From Gammaproteobacteria bacterium UBA4421 (GTDB lineage Bacteria > Pseudomonadota > Gammaproteobacteria > Pseudomonadales > Azotimanducaceae): a stretch of DNA of 32,261 bases. Below, one piece after another: positions 15,426 to 23,734 of the stretch. The notes beneath the pieces are model-generated. The model had not been told where the DNA came from, searched no databases, and saw only the letters and a program-made list of their open reading frames with translations. Location of the stretch: the NCBI GenBank assembly GCA_002389675.1, contig DGQF01000012.1, positions 11,187 to 43,447 on the forward strand, read 5' to 3'. Position numbers and translations under genes: made by a program. Numbering within the stretch: position 1 is the stretch's first letter; each line of letters begins with the position of its first letter.

Positions 15426-18400
15426 ATGGGGTTAATGCTGACTAGCAGCGTACTGTTGGGCACTGCGGCACCCTTATTCAGCTATGCGGGATTCTCGAGC
15501 GCTGAGAAGCCACCGATTCAGACACTGAAAAAGACTTCCCCTAGAATCGCAGGCCAGCCGTTGATCGGCTTAAAGGGTCGCAAAGCCGCCTCAGGCGGGT
15601 TAATTGCGCGCCTCAAGCCCGGCATTGTGCAAAGCGCAACGTTACAAAGGTCCCTGGACAATCTCGGCTTAACCATCAACCATCGTTTTTCCAATATTTC
15701 AGGTTTGATGCGCTTGGGGGTTAAACCAGTGAGCCTGATGCGCAGCACACCGAACCTACAAGATCTAGCGGAGAAACTTACCGCTTCGGGACTATACCGC
15801 TACGTTGAGCCGGATTGGCAGGTACATGCGCTGAACACACCTTCCGACTCAGCCTTACAAGATGGCACGCTTTGGGGTTTGCGCAACACAGGACAATCTG
15901 GAGGCCTCGCTGGAATAGACGTTAACGTGATCGATGCTTGGGCAGTCACCAGCGGCTCGACCGAGGTGGTGGTTGGCGTCATCGATTCGGGCATACGCCA
16001 CACCCACCAAGATCTGCGCGCAAACATGTGGGTCAACCCTGGTGAGATTCCCAATAACGCCATCGACGATGACGGCAATGGGTTTATCGATGACGTACAT
16101 GGCATTAACGCAATCGACGGCAGCGGCAATATTACCGATGACAACGGACACGGGACACATGTTGCCGGCACCATAGCCGCTAGCGGTTTTGATGCGGGCC
16201 CACTGGTTGGGGTCGCCTATAATACCCGCGTCATGGGTCTGAAATTTCTTGATGCTCAAGGTAACGGCAATGTTTCGGACGCCATTAGATGTATCGAGTA
16301 TGCCATCGCTCAAGGCGTTGACGTACTCAATAACAGCTGGGGGGGAGCAGGATTCAGCCAGGGATTAGCCGATGCGATCACTGCAGCCAATGAAGCAGGT
16401 ATCTTATTTGTAGTTGCGGCGGGAAATTCCTCCTCTGACAACGACTCCGTAGAGAATTATCCCGCAAATGACCAAAACCCAAACGTCATCAGTGTCGCGG
16501 CAATCCAAAGGACAGGCGCACTGGCAAACTTTTCAAATTATGGGGCAACAACTGTTGATCTAGCAGCCCCGGGCGTTGATATCTATTCAGCAACCGCGGA
16601 GTCAGACAGCGCTTATTCGCAGCTCAATGGCACCAGCATGGCCGCGCCCCATGTCGCCGGCGCGGCAGCTTTGATTCTGAGTGCTTATCCGAACGCAAAC
16701 GTATCGGAAGTACGGGCTAGATTAGAGGGCAGCGCACGACCGCTGACGTCCCTGTCCACCACCACCAAAACCGGAGGAATGTTGGATATTGAAGCGGCAT
16801 TGACGCTAGCCGCAGACGGTGTCATGGAGGTAAAGCTGCTTCAGCCAGAGGGTCAGACAGGCCAGACTGTGACGCTAGAAATTGCGGTAACTGATCTCTA
16901 TCCAGTCTTAAACGCAGCGGTAGATCTCGGTCTAGGATCGAATATCCCTCAACGCATGTCAGACGACGGAGTTTTTCCCGACACAGCAGCCGGCGACGGG
17001 ATTTATGCGGGACGTTTTGCCATGCCGCAGACCGGCACCTCGGTTGCTGTGAGCGTCGATGTGGCCGCCTCGGGGAAAACCGCGTTTTCACAGACCTTTA
17101 CGCTCCCGCTGGTTACCCGACCAGAAAATGATGATTTTGCCAACCGGTCACTAATTTCATCCGATCAGACCAACATCTCCGGGAACAGTAACTTGGCAAC
17201 TCGAGAAGATGGCGAAGCCCTGAATCCTGCCACTTCCGGAGGAAATACAATATGGTGGCAGTGGACGGCAACGACCAATTCTTCAGTCGCCATTAATACC
17301 TTTGGCAGTAATTTCGACACCACTTTAGCGATTTACCAGGGTACCGAGCTGTCTACTTTAACGCTAGTTTCCTCCTCTGACGATGCGCCAGGCAGCCTTC
17401 AAAGTGAGGCTAGGTTCACCGCGCAAGCAGGACAAATCTATTATCTGCAGGTTGATGGTTATGGCGGCGCAACCGGTTCGGTCTCACTAAATGTTCCCAG
17501 CGCTGATAGCAATATAGATGCGCCATCAATTTCTGTTCACCCCACACCTAGCTCTGTGCTGTTGGGTGAGACCATCGTCTTAAGCGTCGAGGCCTCAAGT
17601 GCACAACCGATGACGTATCAGTGGATTCGCCCAGACCAGGCAAATGCACCCATATCAGGTGCACAAGGGACAACCTACACAAAAACAAACGCATCTGCAG
17701 CTGATCAAGGCACCTATGCCGTAGTGGTTGCAAATTCATCAGGCGAAGTGACAAGTCGAAGTGCTTATGTCGCAGTTGAGCAAACTGGGCTGAGACCCTC
17801 CAACGACAACTTCAACGAGGCACGTCAATTACCCGGCACCGTAGGCCGGATAACAGGCACCAACATTCGTGCATCCGGCGAATTAAACGAACGCAATCAT
17901 GGCTTGGTCAGCACCCCCTTGGGCTCGGTATGGTACCGCTGGACAGCCCCTTCCTCGGGTACAATGACGTTCGATACAACCGGTAGTGATTTTGATACAA
18001 CGTTAGCCGCCTATACAGGCACCAACCTATCGTCACTGACAGAAAAAAAATTCAACGACGATTTCGGAACCAACAACGTTCAAAGCGCCATAGACGTGGA
18101 GGTAGAAAACAACACAACACTGCATATCGTTGTAGATGGCTATGCATCTAGCGCGGGACAGATCACGCTCAACTACCAATTCCAAGGGGTAATCACGCCG
18201 GACAATGATGAGTTTTCGCAAGCCTCGCAGCTCACGGGACAGTCGGCTACCGTATTGACGAATAATATAAACGCCAGCGGAGAGAATGGAGAACCAAATC
18301 ACGCGGGCGTTTCCACCCCTAACTCGTCAGTCTGGTGGCGATGGCAGGCACCTGCAAGCGGCGAGTCTTCGCTCAGCACCTTTGGCAGCGACTATGACAC

Positions 18401-19235
18401 CACGCTGGCGGTCTACCTCGGTGACTCTTTGGCTAATTTAAATTTAGTTGCCGCCAACGACGATTCAGCAGGCGTGACAAGCAAAGTAACTTTTTTGGCG
18501 GTTCAGGGTCAAACTTATGCTTTTGCGATCGACGGATACGCAAGCAGCGAAGGGGCAATAACACTGCAGTTGTCCATGACAGACGTCGACACTGACGGCG
18601 ACGGCGTGCTCGACGCCGTCGATAACTGCAGTTTGGTCAGCAATCCATCCCAAGCAGATACTGATGGTGACGGTGTGGGGTCGGCCTGCGACGCATTCCC
18701 TTTAGATTCAACAGAGCAACTAGACAGTGATATTGACGGTATTGGTAACAATGCCGATCTAGACGATGATAACGATGGTGTATCAGATAGCGATGAACTG
18801 GCTCAGGGCAGCGACCCCCTCAAGCAAGATACGGACAGCGATGGCGTGTTAGACCTTACCGATGCATTTCCGATAGACCCAACTGAGACGGCGGATGCCG
18901 ACTCTGACGGGGTCGGCAATAATGCAGACTCTGATGACGATAACGACGGGGCCAGTGATGAGATTGAAGCGCAGCTGGGTACCGACCCCTTGAACGCCGA
19001 TACGGACAATGACGGTATCATCGACGGTATAGAAGTTAACACCGGAACCGATCCGCTGAATTTCGACACCGACGGCGATTCTGTCAGCGATGGCTTGGAG
19101 CGAGAATTGGGGTTGAACCCGCTGGACCCCAACGATTGTCCAGAGGATTACTGCCCAAGCGGCAGCCTGTTGCTGAAGATTGTGCCAGCGCTTATCGAAC
19201 AGGGCGTCATTAACGGCACTCTGCCTACACCCTGA
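15426..19235 (+). CDS. Large secreted subtilisin-like (S8) serine protease with repeat and calcium-binding tail
   Basis: Residue numbers count from a possible ATG at 15318. The protein has a signal segment (GLMLTSSVLLGTAAPLF), an inhibitor-type propeptide (about 70-175) and a subtilase domain with catalytic Asp223 (VIDSG), His278 (NGHGTHVAG), oxyanion Asn370 (VAAGN) and Ser440 (NGTSMAAPHVAG). Then come a beta-rich linker, three related NDDF...FDTTLAVY...VDGY modules, one Ig-like domain between the first and second, and a thrombospondin-3-like run of DxDxDG motifs from about 1089 to 1290. At 1305 residues this is an unusually long member. I see no GlyGly-CTERM or PEP-CTERM anchor. The ATG at 15426 gives a cleaner signal peptide than 15318. 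It is followed after 27 bases by a small exported protein. Confidence 0.9.
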   Translation: MGLMLTSSVLLGTAAPLFSYAGFSSAEKPPIQTLKKTSPRIAGQPLIGLKGRKAASGGLIARLKPGIVQSATLQRSLDNLGLTINHRFSNISGLMRLGVKPVSLMRSTPNLQDLAEKLTASGLYRYVEPDWQVHALNTPSDSALQDGTLWGLRNTGQSGGLAGIDVNVIDAWAVTSGSTEVVVGVIDSGIRHTHQDLRANMWVNPGEIPNNAIDDDGNGFIDDVHGINAIDGSGNITDDNGHGTHVAGTIAASGFDAGPLVGVAYNTRVMGLKFLDAQGNGNVSDAIRCIEYAIAQGVDVLNNSWGGAGFSQGLADAITAANEAGILFVVAAGNSSSDNDSVENYPANDQNPNVISVAAIQRTGALANFSNYGATTVDLAAPGVDIYSATAESDSAYSQLNGTSMAAPHVAGAAALILSAYPNANVSEVRARLEGSARPLTSLSTTTKTGGMLDIEAALTLAADGVMEVKLLQPEGQTGQTVTLEIAVTDLYPVLNAAVDLGLGSNIPQRMSDDGVFPDTAAGDGIYAGRFAMPQTGTSVAVSVDVAASGKTAFSQTFTLPLVTRPENDDFANRSLISSDQTNISGNSNLATREDGEALNPATSGGNTIWWQWTATTNSSVAINTFGSNFDTTLAIYQGTELSTLTLVSSSDDAPGSLQSEARFTAQAGQIYYLQVDGYGGATGSVSLNVPSADSNIDAPSISVHPTPSSVLLGETIVLSVEASSAQPMTYQWIRPDQANAPISGAQGTTYTKTNASAADQGTYAVVVANSSGEVTSRSAYVAVEQTGLRPSNDNFNEARQLPGTVGRITGTNIRASGELNERNHGLVSTPLGSVWYRWTAPSSGTMTFDTTGSDFDTTLAAYTGTNLSSLTEKKFNDDFGTNNVQSAIDVEVENNTTLHIVVDGYASSAGQITLNYQFQGVITPDNDEFSQASQLTGQSATVLTNNINASGENGEPNHAGVSTPNSSVWWRWQAPASGESSLSTFGSDYDTTLAVYLGDSLANLNLVAANDDSAGVTSKVTFLAVQGQTYAFAIDGYASSEGAITLQLSMTDVDTDGDGVLDAVDNCSLVSNPSQADTDGDGVGSACDAFPLDSTEQLDSDIDGIGNNADLDDDNDGVSDSDELAQGSDPLKQDTDSDGVLDLTDAFPIDPTETADADSDGVGNNADSDDDNDGASDEIEAQLGTDPLNADTDNDGIIDGIEVNTGTDPLNFDTDGDSVSDGLERELGLNPLDPNDCPEDYCPSGSLLLKIVPALIEQGVINGTLPTP
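17119..17505 (+). repeat. Protease tail module 1 (NDDF...VDGY repeat)
   Basis: This protein-level repeat of about 125 residues has the skeleton NDDFANR, WWQWTA, TFGSNFDTTLAIYQG, SSDDAP and LQVDGYGGATG. Two further copies occur at about 17793-18180 and 18196-18575. It reads as a secreted beta-sandwich adhesion or carbohydrate-contact module. Confidence 0.8.
17793..18180 (+). repeat. Protease tail module 2 (NDDF...VDGY repeat)
   Basis: This second copy has SNDNFNEA, SVWYRWTAP, TTGSDFDTTLAAYTG and IVVDGYASSAG. It is separated from module 1 by an Ig-like domain (about 17520-17780) with the typical tail DQGTYAVVVANSSG. Confidence 0.8.
18196..18575 (+). repeat. Protease tail module 3 (NDDF...VDGY repeat)
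   Basis: This third copy has DNDEFSQAS, SVWWRWQAP, TFGSDYDTTLAVYLG and FAIDGYASSEG. It directly abuts module 2 and leads into the calcium-binding repeats. Confidence 0.8.
18585..19130 (+). repeat. Thrombospondin type 3-like calcium-binding repeats
   Basis: About 180 residues are built from DTDGDGVLDAVDNC, DTDGDGVGSACD, DDDNDGVSDSDE and similar units. Their spaced Asp residues form calcium-binding loops typical of secreted protein stalks. The region is highly acidic, so it is likely structured only in calcium-rich surroundings such as seawater. Confidence 0.85.
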
Positions 19236-19262
19236 CTTGAAATTAATTCAATGGAGAAGTAA

Positions 19263-19625
19263 ATGAAATCCTTAATTATGACAACCGCGCTGATGATGAG
19301 CCTCAGTGCTTATGGCGCAACCACTGAGATTTACGGCAAGGTCACCACCATTATAGCCTCAGATTCCACCATTTACGGTGGATGTATGGTGCGCATTAAC
19401 TCACCCGTCGGGGCTGCGGCCAAAGGGCTCAACTGCCCTGCTGAATTTGATTTTGTGACCTTCAGCTGCGATGGCACCATGCACTCTGTGTCAGAAGGTA
19501 AGCGATTATTTGACCTCGCCCAGTTGGCCTCTCTCACCAACAAGACTGTCCGAGTATTCATAGACGATACCCGCAAAATGAATGGCTGGTGCCTGGGTTA
19601 TCGCATCGATATTATTGAGCAATAA
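19263..19625 (+). CDS. Small exported protein with four cysteines
   Basis: This 120-residue protein starts with a signal peptide (MKSLIMTTALMMSLSAYGA). The mature part has four Cys, in GGCMVRI, LNCPAEF, FSCDGTM and GWCLGYR, suggesting two disulfides, and a C-terminal block VRVFIDDTRKMNGWCLGYRI. It resembles uncharacterised small secreted proteins of marine gammaproteobacteria as far as I can recall, but no function is known. GGAG lies before the ATG. It is 27 bases after the protease and eight before the VGEF-repeat gene, so the three are probably co-transcribed. Confidence 0.75.
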   Translation: MKSLIMTTALMMSLSAYGATTEIYGKVTTIIASDSTIYGGCMVRINSPVGAAAKGLNCPAEFDFVTFSCDGTMHSVSEGKRLFDLAQLASLTNKTVRVFIDDTRKMNGWCLGYRIDIIEQ

Positions 19626-19633
19626 GCCCAAGC

Positions 19634-20155
19634 ATGTCGGCACTAAGAGTTTTGGCGGTGCTGTTGGTCGGCGGCTCGCTAGTCCTGATCGCCCTATTGA
19701 ACAATGACGACAGAAAATCTGATTCTGCGGATCCAGCTCGCGTCAATGATACGCTTATTCCAACATCATCCAAACTGAGCCCTGACGCGCCCAATGCGTC
19801 GACCTTGGGTTCGTCGCGAGGAACCAGCGATACGGATTTGCGCCAGACCACAATACTGATGCCAATTCCGCCTCCAGGCGCGAATCTAGGCGTTTCCACC
19901 GCCGCACCTCTCGTGGTAGGTGAATTCATCGATCCTAGAGAGGCCCCACCAATTAATGCCATACCAAGAACCGTCGGCGCGTTCATGAATCCAGAAAAAG
20001 AGACCGGCCTGGACACAACAACAGCAACCACGGCCCGTTCGGTTGGCGAATTTCGAATGCCTGAACTGCACATTGAAACGCTACGCACGTCCGAGGGAGT
20101 ACCTCAGATCGTTGGTGAATTTTTAATGCCTGAAGATCCCCTGGGCCAACCATAG
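19634..20155 (+). CDS. Membrane-anchored protein with four VGEF-type repeats, unknown function
   Basis: I recognise no family. The 173-residue protein begins with one hydrophobic helix (residues 4-22) that anchors it or acts as an uncleaved signal. A Ser/Thr/Pro/Asp-rich, probably unstructured region follows. The C-terminal half has four copies of a short motif: VGEFIDP (95-101), VGAFMNP (114-120), VGEFRMP (137-143) and VGEFLMP (160-166). The last three are spaced exactly 23 residues apart. Repeats this short and regular suggest a tether with docking peptides for a partner. It sits eight bases behind the four-cysteine exported protein. Confidence 0.7.
   Translation: MSALRVLAVLLVGGSLVLIALLNNDDRKSDSADPARVNDTLIPTSSKLSPDAPNASTLGSSRGTSDTDLRQTTILMPIPPPGANLGVSTAAPLVVGEFIDPREAPPINAIPRTVGAFMNPEKETGLDTTTATTARSVGEFRMPELHIETLRTSEGVPQIVGEFLMPEDPLGQP
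19916..20131 (+). repeat. Four VGEF-x-x-P peptide repeats
   Basis: At protein level the consensus is V-G-E-F-x-x-P, usually followed by an acidic or basic residue. Starts are at residues 95, 114, 137 and 160, giving spacings of 19, 23 and 23. Copy 2 has Ala in place of Glu. Confidence 0.8.
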
Positions 20156-20367
20156 CGCTTTTACGTTGGCCTTAAACCAATCAACATGTTTTCGGATATT
20201 CAATACGCCAGCCTGTGCAGTTGTCTGGCATCAGCAGGCGCAACGATCAATACTCTACTTACGGCTCGATCCTCAATTCTTTACAACGCGCGTGCCAACC
20301 CTCAAGAAATCGATACGAAGCCGCATCAGAAGCGCCTGAAAACATAAGTACAGCCAATGGAGCGAAC

Positions 20368-21828
20368 ATGAGTAATCCACCCGCTGGCCTCGCAGACCAG
20401 CTCAAAAAAAGCACAAGTGCATTGCAATTGTCTCGAGATCTGCGGGAAGGGAAAATCTCAGCACGTGAAGTAATGAGCGATACCTATGCTCGCATCAACG
20501 CCATAAATCCTCAGGTCAACGCGTTGGTCAACTTACTAACCGAGGATCAAGCCGATCGTTTAGCCACGATCGCCGACCAGATACCCATCGCTGAGCGCGG
20601 GCCATTACACGCCATACCGATGGCCCCTAAAGACGCGGTTGAAGTGAAGGGTTTCCCAACCACCTGGGGCTTCGTCCCTTATGCAAACAACATCGCCTCC
20701 ACCGATGACGCTCAAGCCTCGCGCTTACGAAAAGCAGGGGCAATTTTCATTGGTCACAGCAACATGCCTGAATTTGGGCTAGGGTCACACACGTTCAACA
20801 ACCTGTTCGGCAGCACACTAAATCCCTACGATTTGGATAAAACCCCTGGCGGTAGCAGCGGGGGTGCAGCGGTTGCTCTGGCGACAAGCATGCTACCGCT
20901 AGCAGACGGTAGCGATATGGGTGGTTCTCTCAGAAATCCGGCCAGCTTTTGCAACGTGGTCGGTTTTCGCCCCTCTATTGGACGAGTTCCCGCCGGCCGT
21001 GCAATGCCATGGTTTGGACGCTTGTCTACCACCGGCCCCATGGCAAAAACCGTTGCCGATGCTACCCTGTTGTTTGCCGTACAAGCAGGACCTGATCAGA
21101 ATGATCCGCTGACGCTACCCGAGAGCGGCGACCATTTCCTTGACGCGTTAATGCCGCCGGAGCACTTGAACGGATATCGAATTGCTTACAGCCCAGACCT
21201 ATACGGCCTGCCGATCGAACCAGAAGTCGCAACAATCATCTGCGCCGCAGCCGATGTCATGAGCAATTTAGGCGCAGCAGTAGAGCACAACGCACCTGAT
21301 CTGCGCCAAGCCATGTCAGTTTTCCAAACGCAACGAGCAGCTGGACTAGCCATCTTGGGAAATACCCTAGACCGCAACCTGCCAGACTGGCGGAGCCATG
21401 CCAAAGATACCGCCGTGTGGAATATCGAAAAAGGGCAAGCCCTTTGCGCCACCGACATTCTCCAATCGGAAATCACTCGCGGCCAGATTTATGCGCGAGT
21501 AGCCGATTTCTTTTCCAATTACGACGCACTCATTCTGCCAGCGGCACAAGTCACCCCCTTTTCAATCGATATTGACTGGATACGCGAGATTAACGGCATG
21601 CCAATGACAACCTATATCGATTGGATGACCATCTGTTGTGCCATCACGGTGACCGGACTACCCGCAATCTCCGTGCCGGCAGGCTTCACGTCAGCAGGAC
21701 TACCGGTAGGGCTGCAAATTGTTGGCAAACCTCGCGGTGATTTAGACCTCTTAAAACTGGCACATACTTTTGAACGAGCTACGCAATTTGGATTACGCCA
21801 GCCCGAAATTGACCCCTCAAAATTGTGA
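20368..21828 (+). CDS. Amidase-signature family hydrolase
   Basis: This cytosolic enzyme hydrolyses an amide bond via the Ser-cisSer-Lys triad: Lys88 (MAPKDAVE), the GGSSGG loop (161-166) and nucleophile Ser187 (SDMGGSLRNPASF). The length from ATG 20368 is 486 residues, normal for the family. The frame continues upstream to 20215, but the extra 51 residues do not resemble an amidase, and GGAG precedes 20368. The substrate is not predictable. Its TGA stop overlaps the GTG start of the PIG-L gene (GTGA at 21825-21828), so the two are translationally coupled. Confidence 0.92.
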   Translation: MSNPPAGLADQLKKSTSALQLSRDLREGKISAREVMSDTYARINAINPQVNALVNLLTEDQADRLATIADQIPIAERGPLHAIPMAPKDAVEVKGFPTTWGFVPYANNIASTDDAQASRLRKAGAIFIGHSNMPEFGLGSHTFNNLFGSTLNPYDLDKTPGGSSGGAAVALATSMLPLADGSDMGGSLRNPASFCNVVGFRPSIGRVPAGRAMPWFGRLSTTGPMAKTVADATLLFAVQAGPDQNDPLTLPESGDHFLDALMPPEHLNGYRIAYSPDLYGLPIEPEVATIICAAADVMSNLGAAVEHNAPDLRQAMSVFQTQRAAGLAILGNTLDRNLPDWRSHAKDTAVWNIEKGQALCATDILQSEITRGQIYARVADFFSNYDALILPAAQVTPFSIDIDWIREINGMPMTTYIDWMTICCAITVTGLPAISVPAGFTSAGLPVGLQIVGKPRGDLDLLKLAHTFERATQFGLRQPEIDPSKL

Positions 21829-22598
21829 TTAAACAACATCCACCCAAACGTCTTATGGTCATCGGCGCACACCCGGATGATGCAGAATTTAATGCCGGTG
21901 GTTTAATGCAAAAATGGGTGAACGCAGGACACCAGTTGATGATCTTGTGTCTTACAGACGGCTCGGCCGGGCACCACCAACACAGCCCACAATCGCTTCG
22001 CACTATTCGCCGGCGAGAGGCATCCGCAGCAGCAAACCTACTCAATGCGAAATTAAATATTTGGGACATCGCTGACGGCACACTAGAAGCCACTCTAGAA
22101 TTAAGACACGAACTGATCACACAGATCCGTCAATATGCGCCGGATTTAATTGTGACGCACCGACCCGCCGACTATCATCCCGACCACCGAGCTACGGCCC
22201 AGTTGGTCCAAGATGCAAGCTATCTGCTGCAAGTCCCAAGTATTGTGCCCAAGCACGCGCCATTGAAAACGCTGCCGCCAGTGTTGTTGGCTTGGGACCG
22301 ATTCACCTATCCAAGGCCCTTCAAGTGCGATTGGGTACTGGATATATCAGACGTGGTGGAGCAAGTGGTTGGCCTCCTCGCCTGCCATACCAGTCAAGTC
22401 TATGAGTGGCTTGCGCATACCCAAAAAATTGAGGTGCCCAAGCACAACCGTTCTCAGTGGCTGAGTCAGTGGTACCGACAACGGCCCGCGCGCATTGCCA
22501 GAGATTTTGCTGCCCACCATATAGACTATGCTGAGGCTTATGAAGTATCAGAATATGGCGGCAAGTTTGATGCGGCACAATTGGCCCTACCAGACTAA
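21825..22598 (+). CDS. PIG-L/LmbE-family zinc N-deacetylase
   Basis: This 257-residue protein has the metal-binding AHPDDAE near the N-terminus and the second cluster HRPADYHPDHRATA, both classic for the PIG-L family. Members remove acyl groups from amino-sugar conjugates or similar N-acyl compounds. The GTG start overlaps the upstream amidase stop; a later ATG at 21855 would cut into the first strand and is less likely. Coupling with an amidase suggests the two act in one pathway on an N-acylated substrate. Confidence 0.9.
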   Translation: MIKQHPPKRLMVIGAHPDDAEFNAGGLMQKWVNAGHQLMILCLTDGSAGHHQHSPQSLRTIRRREASAAANLLNAKLNIWDIADGTLEATLELRHELITQIRQYAPDLIVTHRPADYHPDHRATAQLVQDASYLLQVPSIVPKHAPLKTLPPVLLAWDRFTYPRPFKCDWVLDISDVVEQVVGLLACHTSQVYEWLAHTQKIEVPKHNRSQWLSQWYRQRPARIARDFAAHHIDYAEAYEVSEYGGKFDAAQLALPD

Positions 22599-22737
22599 GC
22601 ATCCATTGCTGCAGAGTCTATGCCACTGAACGCTGGGGCTTTGCGCAGGGGCACAATGCTGCCCGCAGGCGTCATTTCATCGACCTGTGAGTTTATACCG
22701 GTCTTGGTTTTTTCGCAGTCCGGTTTAGTCTATCTTT

Positions 22738-22750
22738 GAGCATCATGCTC
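22738..22750. promoter_or_regulatory. Palindrome upstream of the second crotonase gene
   Basis: GAGCAT and ATGCTC flank a single C in the 220-base gap before the crotonase gene. It could be an operator half-turn dyad, but no regulator is encoded beside it, and short perfect palindromes also occur by chance. Confidence 0.25.
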
Positions 22751-22818
22751 TGGCAGATACCGCCTACATAAGGCAGCCCAACCTCGCGAGTAAACCGGCA
22801 AAAAAAGGAAAAAAATTT

Positions 22819-23688
22819 ATGAGTTTGAGAACCGGAAGCTACTGTGGTTTTACAGTTACCCCCCATCCAAAGGGCATCGCAACGATCACATTTAATCGTC
22901 CTGAGTCTCTAAACGCCTCTAGTGCGCCCATGAAGCGGGATCTGATGGAGGTGCTGACGCAAATACAAATGGACGATCTTATCCGGGTGGTTATTTTAAC
23001 CGGCACCGGCAAAGCCTTCTGGGCTGGAGATAATCTCAAAGGCGCGGTCGGCGAGCGCAGCGCCGAAGTGCCTTCAATTCATGGCGGACATCACCGCGAA
23101 ATCGGCACCTACAATGGCCTGAGGACCATTTCTCAAGCAGTTAACACCGCGCTGAGGAATCTCGACAAGTTGACGATCGCCGCAATTAACGGATTTGCGA
23201 TACAAACCGGCTTCTCCGCGGCGCTGTGCTGCGATTTCAGAATCGCTGCCCACAGCGCAAAACTTGGCAGTGCCACCCTCAGATTTGGGCTACTGCCAGA
23301 CGAGGGTGGTCAATGGCTTCTGGTACGACTACTGGGTGCTGCAAAGGCGATGGATTTTATGATGCGAAGCCGCATTGTGACGGCTGAGGAAGCTCACGCA
23401 CTGGGACTGGTCACCGAAGTCGTGGATGATAACGCGCTCATGGACGCCGCGATGACCTTGGCCATGGAACTCGCAACCGGCCCGCAAATCGCAATGCGCA
23501 TGCTAAAACGGTCCTCTTATTTGGCAACGGAGCTCACTTGGGAGCAAGCGCTTGATGAAATCGCTTCCAAAACAGCAATTACCGATCATCACCCAGATGC
23601 TAGGGAGGGCGCACAAGCGTTTCTTGAAAAACGTAAACCCGTGTTTAATCAATGGCTAGAAGACCTGCACGACACATCAGAACCCTGA
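22819..23688 (+). CDS. Crotonase-fold protein (enoyl-CoA hydratase/isomerase family)
   Basis: This 289-residue acyl-CoA enzyme has ILTGTGKAFWAGDNLKG and AINGFAIQTGFSAALCCDFR. As in the other crotonase of this window, both hydratase glutamates are missing (Ser in TGFSA, Thr in the GSATLRFGL segment) while an Asp stands in LLPDEGG, which argues for an isomerase-like reaction. An A-rich stretch with AAGGA precedes the ATG. It seems to have its own upstream region and is convergent with the second amidase. Confidence 0.87.
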   Translation: MSLRTGSYCGFTVTPHPKGIATITFNRPESLNASSAPMKRDLMEVLTQIQMDDLIRVVILTGTGKAFWAGDNLKGAVGERSAEVPSIHGGHHREIGTYNGLRTISQAVNTALRNLDKLTIAAINGFAIQTGFSAALCCDFRIAAHSAKLGSATLRFGLLPDEGGQWLLVRLLGAAKAMDFMMRSRIVTAEEAHALGLVTEVVDDNALMDAAMTLAMELATGPQIAMRMLKRSSYLATELTWEQALDEIASKTAITDHHPDAREGAQAFLEKRKPVFNQWLEDLHDTSEP

Positions 23689-23734
23689 TCTTTATCAGCA
23701 GGCCGCAACAGCCGGGCCCTACACAGACAGCACA

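Noticed and set aside
15800..16313. Minus-strand frames opposite the protease catalytic domain
   Set aside because: The sense strand encodes an intact subtilase triad; the antisense frames are by-products of its codon use.
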